Shown: piece by piece, positions 54,701 to 64,000 of the stretch | How positions within the stretch are numbered: the first letter of the stretch is position 1 | Layout of the letters: each line of letters opens with the position of its first letter | Assembly (NCBI RefSeq): GCF_020360975.1 | Contig: NW_025408673.1 | Coordinates: 3,720,001-3,784,000, forward strand | DNA length: 64,000 nt | DNA from: Hirsutella rhossiliensis | Taxonomy: Eukaryota; Ascomycota; Sordariomycetes; Hypocreales; Ophiocordycipitaceae | Direction: 5' to 3' | Notes under the pieces: model-generated | Databases searched by the model: none | Told to the model about the DNA's origin: nothing | What the model saw: only the letters and a program-made list of their open reading frames with translations | Program-made: the position numbers and the translations under genes

Positions 54701-57700
54701 GCCGACATCCACGGGGAGGATCAGGCGGCGTATCGCGAGCGAATCGTCCGATACATCGATAGCGTCTTCTCAGAGGTAAGAATGCCTACCTAAGATGTGC
54801 CACCGGGAGCCTGAAGTACTCTTCTGATGGCCAAGTGGGGCCGGGTTGACGTGCAAGGCAGGATCTGGACCAGGAAAGTTTTGCGCCGTGCAAGCGGAGC
54901 GATCTGTGACGGGCGGTATTGGTTCGCTGCTGGACAACGCCGCGCAGTTCTCGGCCGCGTTTATCGAGGAGGCCAACTTCTGTGCCGGCGCGACGCAGGT
55001 GCACACGCATAGCCCGACCTGTGTGAAGTATTCCTTGGGCAAAGGAGGGCGGAAAGGACCTCTGCCGGTTCAAGGCGCCATGGAGGTTAGTCGACAAGAC
55101 CGCCCTCACGGCAGACGGGGTGCTGCAGATCCGGAGGACACACAGCATGGTCAATCGATGGAACGAGGCTATTGCTGTCGGGCTCCGGCACAACCATGAT
55201 ATTTCCTTCATTGCGACGCAGCGCAAGACAATGGCCCTCATCTATTATGTCACGAACTACGCGACCAAGGTGGAGGACCCGGTGTGGAAGCGTGTGGCGG
55301 CCGCGGCCGAGCTCCTGGCCGCCTCAACAGGTGATGGCACGGCCAACGGAGGGCGGGACGGTGGCGGAGACGCTGCCACCGATGACCCTGTCAAGGGAAC
55401 AGGACGCGACAGTTCCTGATGAGAGTGGCGAACCGCGTGTTCACGGAGCGTCCGCTATCACAGGTCGAGGTCGTCGCTCACCTTCTCGGATATCCGGCCG
55501 AGTTCACCGACAGCAGCGCGTGGGCGTACCTGAACTGTTCTCTGCTGTACTGGAAGTCTTTCGGCGATGGCGGCATCTCCGAGAAGCCAGTGGCGCTGCG
55601 GCTATGGATGGCGTCTTGGATGAGTCGGTCGTCGTCGAAGAAGAAGGCCTGAGAATCTCCCACGTCGAGGCGTACCAGCACCGGGAGAGCTGCTGAAAGG
55701 CCTATGCCTGTATGACTACATATCGATCGTCAGACTGAAACGCATCGGCAACGACGAGAGCTGGGCGGCTTGGGAGATGTCTTTCGAGGATGGATGGGCG
55801 CCGGGACGACGCTGGGTTCAGGTGCTCAGGCGGCCGGGCAAGCACGCTACCGTCTGCCTCGACGGCTACCTGAGCAAGGACTTCACCTACGATGACGAGT
55901 CGTGCTACCGGAGGTGTGTATGGCAACTGCTCTGTCAGCGGGCATTATCGGAGAGGCTAACCCACCCCCTGAAGGGCAGCCGTGCAGCATCTTGCGCTGT
56001 TCGTGCCGTGGAGTCCTTCCTGGGCGAAGGAACAGGTGAGATCAACAGCATCTGGGCGCGGGCTCGAGACGCTATGGCCCCGAGAATATCATGTCTCGTC
56101 GACAACGTGCAGCTGCTTCGACGATCCGCCGAAGACGCAAAACGCGACGCCAAGCAATGGGCAGCCTCGTCCGGCGATGGCGACCCGACGGTCGCACACG
56201 TCGAGGAGGGTGGAGCAGGCGAGGCGGGCGCGGAGTCTGCAGCGACATATCAGCCCAACAGCATCGGAGACGCAACGCGGCTCATCGACGTCGTCCGAGG
56301 TGCAGTGGGAGCGAATCAGGTGACGGCCAAGTCGCCGGAGCTCATGGCAATGATACAGCAGCTCTGTCGGTTTCAGCAATCGGCGCTGCGCTCGACGGCC
56401 GAGCTCGAGGCCACGGCGCTGATTGAACGAGGGGAGGCGGTTAAGCATGCCAGGGCGGGTATTTTCCGGGGCCGCACTACCGCCGCAGGATCAGGTCAAG
56501 GCTATCAAGTCGCAGCAGGTAAGTGCCTCGAAGGAGAGGAGAGGATGATCCAAGGGATACAAAGCACGCCCGCCGCCTGGGAAAGCGATCGCCGCGCAGC
56601 GTTGCGAAGGGTGATGACCTGTTTCGGGAGGACGAGGTCGAAATGACGATGGCCGACTCCGACGAGACCGCTATCGACGCAGGGGCGGGAATGGACGTTC
56701 AGTTTGGCCCATCAACCTCCTTCCTCGCGGCGGGCAAGGTGTTGGCAACACGGCTGACGCTGAACAAGAGGCAGTCCATCGCTTTTCTGATAATATGCCG
56801 CCAGCTCGATTTGATGCAGCAGACCGACGGGGCGATGCCTGCCAGCTGCGCCAGTTCGTCGGTGGCGAGGGCGGTACCGGCAAGTCGCGAATCATCGAGG
56901 CACTCGTCGAGCTGTTCAGTAAAAGAGCCTTTCGAATCGTCTGCTGATCACGGCGACGTCGGGGACTGCGGCGGCGCGGATCAACGGCATCACGATCCAC
57001 TCCGCCTGCGGGTTCACTAAAGACCAAGGGCGGGGGCGCGAACATGGTCAAAGACCTTGACGGGGTGCGGCTGCCGAAACAGGCGGAGCGGTTCATCCAC
57101 GGCCAGTCTCGAATGGATTGGCAGGAGAAGGATGTGCTCGTCATCGACGAGGTGAGCATGCTCGGGGCGCGGACGCTGCACGCCGTGAACGAGCGGCTTC
57201 GCCGGCTTCGCGGATCGCGGCAAGATTTCGGGGGGATCCCCATCGTCCTCTTCTGCGGAGATTTTCAGCAGTTCCGGCCGGTCCAAGAGAGGTCGATCGT
57301 CCTGCCTAGCGCGGCCATCTCGTGGGACGTAGACAACTCGTTCAAGGCCGAGCAGCGTCACCAGCACGACAAAGCGCACGCACTGTGGAAGAGGTTCACG
57401 ACGGTCGTCATGCTGGACGAGCAGATGCGCGCCGCCGGCGACCCGGAGCTGCAGAGGCTGCTGAAGCGGATCCGTCTAGGCGTGCAGGATCGGACGGATC
57501 TAAACCTCCTCAACTCAAGGTGCTACCGGGAGGAAGGCGGATCCCTTGGGAGACGGGCATCACCGTGGTGACGCCGCTCAATAGGAATCGGTGGAACCTG
57601 AACATGGAGGCGAGCCTGGCGTTCCGGGTCCAGCAGCGGTCGACGATGCGCATTTTCATCTCCGAGCACAAGTGGAAGGAGGAGCTGCCGACGGAGGAAG

Positions 57701-58407
57701 AGGCGATCATGATACTCAACCAGGGCGACGATAGCGCGATCCCGGTGCCGGCCGTCTTCATGTTCGTGGCCGGGATGCCCATCGTCGTGAACCACAACAC
57801 CCACCAGGGGCTGAAGCTAGTGAACGGCGCGAGCTACTCGGCGGTGGAGGTCATTGTCGACAAGGCGTACCGGGGCATCGGATCTCGGCCGATATGACGA
57901 TCCACTTCGGGCCGCCGGCGGGATCATTCTCGAATCGGAGACGACGAGATATCTCCACTTCGTCGGGATGCCGCCGGGCACGATCTTGTTGACACCCATG
58001 ACCGTTAAGATACAGTGCCAGCGAAAAAGGCCGTGGCAACGCAACGACGTCAGCCGAAAGGGTTTGCCGTGCGCAGCAGCGTTCGCGTGCACGGACTACA
58101 AGGTGCAGGGCAAAACGCTGGAGCGCGTGGCCCTCGAGCTGCGAGGACACGGACGACGAAGATGGATGGAACGGTGGTGCCCTCGCAGTGCGACCCGTAC
58201 GGCCTGTACGTGCAGCTATCGCGCTGCCGAACTCTAGACGGCATCATGCTCGTGTCCAAGGTGCGGGACAGAGACTTGGTGGGCAACCGGGTCCCCGAGG
58301 AGATGACTGCCGCACAGGCCAGGCTCGAGGTACTGAGCGAGAGGACCGTTGAGGAGGCGTTGCGCTGGCTGGACGGTGATGCTGAAGAGTCAAGGCGGCC
58401 GGGCTAG
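51710..58407 (+). pseudogene. Helitron B1 RepHel: DUF6570 region, HUH Rep, Pif1 helicase
   Basis: The ATG at 51710 (MADSPAG) starts a basic N-terminus with two copies of an R-x-IQPK...A-x-x-IA-x-x-LP motif (about 51935 and 52285). The DUF6570 region runs at about 52725-53300 (LPIRTCMLCYGK, SCYGFVTRYSIPGG). The Helitron N-terminal domain runs at about 53770-54780, ending in the HUH motif LHVHGLLWLHGN (about 54640-54675). The tyrosine pair lies in YYVTNYATK (about 55241). The helicase has GEGGTGKS (about 56863) and VIDEVSM (about 57142). Its C-terminal part (CTDYKVQGKTLERVALEL, YVQLSRCRTLDGIML) is at 58090-58260. At least ten one-base frame changes interrupt it. Confidence 0.87.
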
Positions 58408-58674
58408 GTGACGCGATGAAGAGTTCGGCAGGCGGGAAGAGTCGGCAGGCGGCAGACAGGGTGGGAGGCGCCTAGTGGTGGGATAAGGCACGCGAAAAGG
58501 CAACAGAAGCCGGGGGAAGGGCAGCGACCAACGAGGAGGGAGGCAAGGAGGGACCAATCACAAGGGACCAATCAAGGGGCGGAGAACCTTTGGGGGGAGA
58601 GGGCGGGGTCTGCGGGGCACGTTAGAAGGCCTTTCGTTCCTCAAGGCAAACGCCCTTCGGGCTGAATCAATGTA
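58408..58674 (+). other. Helitron B1 3' non-coding end
   Basis: GA-rich sequence with no gene and with GACCAATCA words. CTTTCGTTCC at 58631-58640 is the reverse complement of GGAACGAAA near the 5' end of each B copy (48520-48528 and about 58736). Confidence 0.55.
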
Positions 58675-59229
58675 TCTTACGGGTAGACGAGGGGAAGGCT
58701 CGCCAGCCGCGGCTCGCGCAAAGAGGCCTTTCGGAACGAAAGTTGGCGATGGCGACAGGAGAAAGTCGGGGAGAGGAGAGAGTTGGCGACAGGAGATAGG
58801 AGACAGGGGAAGTGAGAGGAAGACAGGAAGAAGAGTGAGATATGAGATATGAGATGGAGATCCGGCGAGAGACGTAGAGCATTATCGTGAGTGAAATCGA
58901 GACAGAGCGTCAGAGAGGCAGCCTAGGCCGCTGCAAGGGAGATTTTGCTTTGCAAAGGCGCAAAGGGCGTGGAGAGGCGGCAGGGGTGAAGAGAGTTGTG
59001 GGTGGGTAATGCATGTGTGGGCGAGTGGAAGGCTCTGAGGATTTACAGGTGCTATAAGTGGTGGATATAAACAGAATAAGGAGTATATTGGAGAAGTTTT
59101 GACTGGATTGTCTTTGTGAAAAGGAGAGCAAGAGGAGAAGGAAATATCCCATTAGGGCCTTTCGCACTTGAGTTTGAGGATGATGAAACATGTTCCTTGT
59201 CATGTTGTGTTGTTTCGTTCGTTGCTTTA

Positions 59230-60636
59230 CAGAATATTCTTGGGCGGATGTCGGGCGCGGTGCGGTCGGGAAGAGATTGACGCCGGAGGTCTGATAGGGC
59301 CAGAGGCGGATGTGGCTGGGTGATTGACTGGCTCGGTGTCCGTCTCTGAGTCTCCGGGTCTTCGTGGGACAGAAGGGAGGAAGTGTCGGATTTGGCGGGG
59401 CCTCGACTATCACAGGCGGCGACTATGGTGGAAATTTCTGGAGAAAGTCGCGGTCTCTTGGTTGGGGTTTGGTCGGGATCGGGCAATGACCGCTTTGATG
59501 TCATCATAAGGGATCGACTGACCTAGATGCAGGCGGCGTGGGAGGCGCCGCTTGGGGCGGCATTGCGTTTTTGGTAGAGGTAAACCTGGCCAACGCATCG
59601 CTATAGTCCGAGGGTTGCCGACTGAGCCCTTGGGTGTCGTCGGCAGTAGCTGTGTCGCAGAAGCCTGGTTGGACATGGCCCTGTCAAGGAAAGTCCATGT
59701 ATCGGGGACGACGATGAAGATATAGTCTTGCTCGAAGGCCGGGGCATGTGTCATGATCTGGTGATCGAGTAAGCCGGCGATTTTGCCCGTGCAGGTGAGG
59801 AGAGCGTTCGGCTGGAACTGGCTATCGCGCCTCTCGGTCATCTTCTTGCATAGGAGGTCAAGGATTGGCGTGAATGGGGAAGATGACGAAAAGTTGAAAG
59901 GGATGAAAGCCCTTGAAGGGTGTTTTGCCCGGAATCCCAGGACAGATAAAGGTCGAGAGCTGGACAAAGCCGCAACAGCTCAGCTGGGTGTCGTCAAGGG
60001 CCGCAGCCGAGTTTCCATGCAGAAGGTCGCGGCCGGAACCGATGACAGGTCCCGTGAAGGAGACAATGGGTTGTATCGCTGGGAAGGCATCCGCCGAGCC
60101 GAGGTGCGAGGATGACTCTGTGGCCATCGTCAGAGATGGTAGTGGTGACGGAGGTCTGGAGCATACACCTACGGCTGGTAGCTGTGGTCGCGGACGATGA
60201 GAGCCGGGATGGTGTATTCTGTAATGTTGTCATCCTCCGACTCGAAGCTATCACGTCGCTCGATTTCCCACGTCAGGGCAAAGGGATGAACACGGCCGAC
60301 CATAAAGAACCACTGCTCGGTCCATTCCGAGGATTATCTGTTGGTTGTATATGGAAATATTAAGGCTCAAGAAGATGCAGGTCGATGGATTGTCAGGATC
60401 TGACCGGATTGCTGCATACTCTGGAGTCGACAGCCATGAGGGCGTTGGAAGGAAGACCCTCGCTAGGGTTTCTGCGTTGAGCCCTTTGACACGATGCTCA
60501 TTCTGGTAGGCGAACCTAGACGGGCAGCCGGGCTGGACAAAGGCCATCATGGACATGTCGGCGCCAGCATTTTCTGGCTGTCAAGAGGTTGCCGCGGGGA
60601 GGACGAGGTATCGACGTTGAGCTGGGAGGCCGACAT
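59230..60636 (-). pseudogene. Helitron B2 accessory gene alpha
   Basis: Counterpart of 50419-49010. The ATG at 60636 precedes a frameshift. The frame then matches B1 closely (FAYQNEHRVKGLNAETLARV, LNISIYNQQI). The second part runs at about 60127-59410 with the same GSGRDLLHG and GKIAGLLDHQIM segments and the NLS-like PTKRPRLSP. Several amino-acid differences from B1 are conservative (FDQDYIF versus FEQDYIF, FHDKAMSDQ versus FLDRAMSNQ). That suggests the protein was under selection before the copies decayed. Frame breaks lie near 60590, 60330, 60120 and 59860. No known family is recognised. Confidence 0.55.
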
Positions 60637-60916
60637 CGTGAGAACATGGCAGATGTGGTCACCGTGGAAGTGTAAAGGAGGGTTAGGCAGAGTAGAGGTA
60701 GGCATCCTATAAAGCAGGTTTTCTTGCTGCTCGAAAGAGGGCTCGTGGCTCGGGTCGGGGAGACTTGAGAGTCAGTGAATGCTACCTAGGTGATAGATCA
60801 GAAGCGGGGGTATGCGGGAATGAGCTGGCGAGGTTCTCGAGCAGTCTCGACCATCTGGTTCTGTGGTCGTGAGTGAAGTAGGGAGCCGGGGGTTGGAAGT
60901 TGAGTAGGGGTGATGG

Positions 60917-61450
60917 CTATGTTGCGAGAAGTTGGAGGTCGGCGAACGGTAAGGTTAGTGTGGGTAAGACTGCGGAGAAAGAAAGTCCAGTAGTCCCCTT
61001 CGGTGTCATCGTTGCATGGAGTAGATAGCAAAGGGGGCAATAACGAATGAGAGTGAAGGAAAGAAAGAGGTTATGGTAGTATTGCAGGACTCCCTTTTTG
61101 ACGGTCGTCGGTAGTTGGATGGGCATTGCGTGCGGCTGAGCGAGGCGGGTGCCGACCGTGTCGAGTCTACTATTGGGACACGGTGAAGTCGGATATATGG
61201 GTCGACCTGAGGAGGAGGATGCGAGTTGGTCACGAGAACTTTCCAAGAGGGTTTGCAAGTCGAGACTCCGGTGGCTAGCGACTACAAGAGGACAGGCAGG
61301 GGTCCTGGCTATCGCTTTAGCATTAAGGCCGTTGATGCGACATTGGTGCTGGCGAGGAGCAAATCTAGAAGGGTAGTCCGGCTGCATGAGGACGTCATGG
61401 ACATGTTATCGCCGGCAGCCTTGTGGCTGTTGCTCGACGAGGCGGATTGG
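60917..61450 (-). pseudogene. Helitron B2 accessory gene alpha-prime
   Basis: Counterpart of 51270-50700. A 156-codon open frame (61387-60917) starts MQPDYPSRFAP and includes RINGLNAKAIA, the segment shared with alpha. It continues through SSRDQLASSSSGRPIYPTSP to a C-terminus with no recognised domain. Here the shared segment reads through without the break seen in B1. Function unknown. Confidence 0.45.
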
Positions 61451-61936
61451 CGGGTATTGATGGTGAACTGATGCGCAAGGTTGGTAGGATGGTGTTGGAA
61501 GGGCTGAAGAGTATGGTTTGAAGTGTGCGGCAGGCGGTTGTCGCGGCCATCTCCATGTGCCGGAGGTCGGCAGTGGCCAGGATTCGCTGGAGTGCGCAAA
61601 GAGAGCACGGCGATGGAAGGGTCGCTTTGGCAAAGCCGGGGTAGCAGGTCGCACGTGGAGACCAGGCGAGGCCGGGACGGTGGACGCACATAGATAGGCA
61701 TGGTAACGGGGAATATAGAGGGTAGTATTGCATCGCCTCGGTACCATAGGGAAGCATTTTATAGGGAAGCTATAAGGAAAGAAACGCCACGGCCATGAGG
61801 AAGTGATGGCTAGGAGCTTCCATTCGGGAGAAGTAGCGTCGTCAACAAGCGAGACTGTCCAAGTGGAGGTGCTCCGGAGCCAAAGCTTTATAGCCTGTTG
61901 CCAATTTACGGCAGTCGACGTCGAGGAGGCAGCAGC

Positions 61937-64000
61937 ATGGCGGACAGTCCTGCAGTGAAGTTAAGCGAGGCGGTTGCTCACCCTGAAGCCTGTTCGTTGT
62001 CAGTCGGGGATGGAGAAGAGGTGAGAACGTGAGCGGGTCGGGTTCGGGGCTCGGAGATGGTGCGACAGGAGCCGGTGTAGATGTGGTGGCAGCTTCTGAG
62101 AGGGCCGCAGAGCACGGGGAGAGCCTGGGACGGTTACGAAGATACGAATCACGGGCGAATGCGGCATCAACGTTCCGGCCGATTCAGCCTAGGAAACCTG
62201 TGGTTGAAGACACCGCATGGAGACAGCACGCAGAAGCAATTGCGAGGTCGTTGCCGAGAAGACCGCCGCGAGGCGGTTTGCGGTCAAACAGAGCACGGAA
62301 GTTCCATAATATGGTTAGCAGCGGAAGTTCCGCGCAACATCAGTCACCGGGTCAGCTTCCGAGGCCCCTGTTGCCTAGGGAACGTGGAGATATGGGGTAG
62401 CGGACTCTGATCGTCCGCTCCTCATCGGCACTTTCTGCCTCAGGAGGAGATCCTGAAGATGAGGAGCAACGTGTTACGGCGGCGGCGGGCGATGTCCCGA
62501 GTGTTCATTCGAAGGAGGTACCGAAGCTTCGATCCATCCAGCCTAGGGAACCGGTATTCGACAACAAGAAAACGGGCAATTAGCAGCAGCGATTGCGTCT
62601 GGTTTGCCCAAGCGCCGTCGGGGACGGAGTTGGCGGGTAAAGGAGTACCAGGCCGCAGGGGTGTCTCCAACGCAGCAGGTACGGCGCAGCATCCGGGGCC
62701 GTCTCCTGTGGGGTGGGCGACGCCGCGGCAGAGCCAGCGGACGCTTCGCTGAGCGGGCGGAGGCTGCAGCAAAGGGAGGTGGGCGGCTCATCGCGGGTGG
62801 CGGCTGGGGCCCGTGCAGTTTGATCGGCAGCAAGAACGAGGAGAGTGCTGGAAAGGGCAAGGACTGAGGTCAAGGTTCGGCGTGGAAAACGTTCGCCAGC
62901 ACGGCCCGGTGCCTGTCCAGTGCAAAGGGCCGGATGGCGTGTCAGGGATGCGCACGTAGTCGGGCAGTCGTCGCCAAAGCTGCCGCATCCGACGGCTTGC
63001 GAAGAAGCGAATCAGCCACGGAGAGAAGAAATCATGGATCGGAGGCGGCCCCGGAGGCGGCCCGGAGGCGGGAGAAAAAACGTCTTCCTGGTCCGGACGA
63101 GCGCCCGAGAAAACAGATTCGGAGTGGAATCGGAAGGCAGAGGAGTCGGGAGCTGCGGGCCGAAGACCTGGCGAGTGTGCTGCGTTTTTTGGAGGAAGAC
63201 TTCGCCATGAAGGAGAGGCTGTCTAACGATCAGACGTGGTGTACGCCAATACCGCACGACAGGAAGGTGTCGACGGTGCGGGATTTTTATCAGGCGTTCC
63301 ACGATGCGAGCACGTTGCCGATACGGACCTGCATGATGTGCTACCGCAAGCGTACGAGAAAGAGCTGAGGAGATCAGATGGGATCAATGGCTGTCAAGCT
63401 GCGTGCCAGAGGGCGGCCGCTCACCATTTTCATGCCGGAGCTGCTTTCCGAAGGCGAGCCCGTGTCGGTGTGTGCGGAGTGTGCCCGATGCCTGGCGCGC
63501 GGGAGTCTGTCGCCGGCGGTCCATCTTCACACTCGCCTTGGCTGTGAGCACATGTTCCCTGACGAGCTCAAGGGACTCACGCTGGTCGAAGAGAAGCTCG
63601 TCTCGCTCAACTCCTGCTATGGGTTTGTCACGAGATATAGCATTCCGGGCGGGCAGAGGCAGGCCGTGAGGTATCCGAGGCACGTCAAGGGCCACATCAC
63701 AGTGTTTCCCAACAACGTGCAGGAGCTGGCGACCAAGGTGCTCCCGCACCCCCTTTTGCAAGCACTGGACGAGATCCACGTTTCGTGGCAGGGCGTGGAG
63801 AAGCCGGCACCGAGCGACCTGTCGAGTCTCTTGTCGGTGAGGCGGCGGGTCGTCGAGAGGGCTCTTGTTTGGCTGAAGAGGAGCAACCCCCACTACGCCG
63901 AGATCGAGATCGACGTGGCGGAGATGGAGAGTTGGGGAGACCCGATAGACGGGGTGCCGGCCTTGGTGTATGATCGCATGGAGCGGAACGAGCCGTCCGC
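61937..64000 (+). pseudogene. Helitron B2 RepHel, N-terminal part, truncated by window end
   Basis: The ATG at 61937 (MADSPAV) aligns with the B1 start. The basic region again contains two R-x-IQP motifs (about 62175 and 62535). The DUF6570 region starts near 63315 (LPIRTCMMCYRK) and continues past SCYGFVTRYSIPGG (about 63615) to the window end. Frameshifts lie near 62030, 62400, 62870 and 63365. The HUH and helicase parts would lie outside the window. Confidence 0.8.

Larger units (their letters stand above)
48463..58674 (+). mobile_element. Helitron B1, first of two head-to-tail copies
   Basis: A unit of about 10.2 kb that starts TCTGAC at 48463 and repeats from 58675 (TCTTAC) in the same orientation. 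Sequence similarity begins at these TC starts and is absent upstream, so they are the likely 5' ends; Helitrons typically begin with TC. It carries a minus-strand accessory gene region (49010-51270) and a plus-strand RepHel gene (51710-58407). Near the 3' boundary GCCCTTCGGGC (58652-58662) can form a small hairpin, but no clear CTRR end follows. Confidence 0.8.
58675..64000 (+). mobile_element. Helitron B2, second head-to-tail copy, cut by window end
   Basis: A second copy of the 10.2-kb unit, starting TCTTAC at 58675 and highly similar to B1 from its 5' end through the accessory genes into RepHel. Small indels and substitutions separate it from B1, including a missing block near 62400-62900 of the N-terminal coding part. 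It continues beyond the window. Confidence 0.85.

Noticed and set aside
58650..58674. A definite Helitron CTRR 3' terminus after the GCCCTTCGGGC hairpin
   Set aside because: CTGA at 58662-58665 overlaps the stem instead of following it at the usual distance, and nine more bases precede B2. Not called.

Overview
The window is a transposon-dominated stretch of a filamentous fungal genome, most likely an ascomycete. Supporting signs are short introns of 60-76 nt with a TACTAAC-like branch point, chromodomain Ty3/gypsy elements with Tf1/sushi-style self-priming sites, a Tad-like LINE, FAR1-type MULEs, a Crypton (NDC10_II plus GCR1_C) and two Helitron families. A secreted ADP-ribosyltransferase (heat-labile enterotoxin A-like) gene suggests an animal- or insect-associated lifestyle, but that is inference. 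I found no housekeeping gene, tRNA or rRNA.

Region 1 (1-24633) is a giant inverted repeat. The left arm (1-10578 plus 13574-13633) is the reverse complement of the right arm (14008-24633). Its centre is a small element with 55-58 bp terminal inverted repeats (13576-14062). Each arm carries the 3' part of one chromovirus (gypsy-1), fossils of a piggyBac transposase and a LINE reverse transcriptase, and a complete second chromovirus (gypsy-2, GGTTC target duplications). Only the left arm holds a 3-kb MULE (10579-13564) with a perfect 9-bp duplication; the right arm has the empty site. In the places compared, the arms differ mainly by one-base changes in homopolymer runs, so many frameshifts here may be technical.

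Region 2 (21641-33714) is the full gypsy-1 copy on the minus strand (190-bp LTRs, CACAT duplications). Its gag is split by a 0.7-kb hAT-type element (8-bp duplications), itself split by a 5.9-kb Tad-like LINE (15-bp duplications). Region 3 (33777-36810) is a second FAR1-type MULE. Region 4 (36811-42677) is a probable host gene for an enterotoxin A-like protein, broken by a Crypton; its last two introns are nearly identical to each other. Region 5 (42678-48462) is a Helitron on the minus strand. Region 6 (48463-64000) holds two head-to-tail copies of another Helitron family (DUF6570 type). Each copy carries a divergently oriented accessory gene of unknown function plus a diverged partial paralogue of it.

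Most coding regions are frameshifted and are annotated as pseudogenes. The elements act on each other as insertion targets rather than as a joint pathway. The structural signals (target duplications, nesting order, self-priming sites, the palindrome and the twin introns) are the best-supported content.
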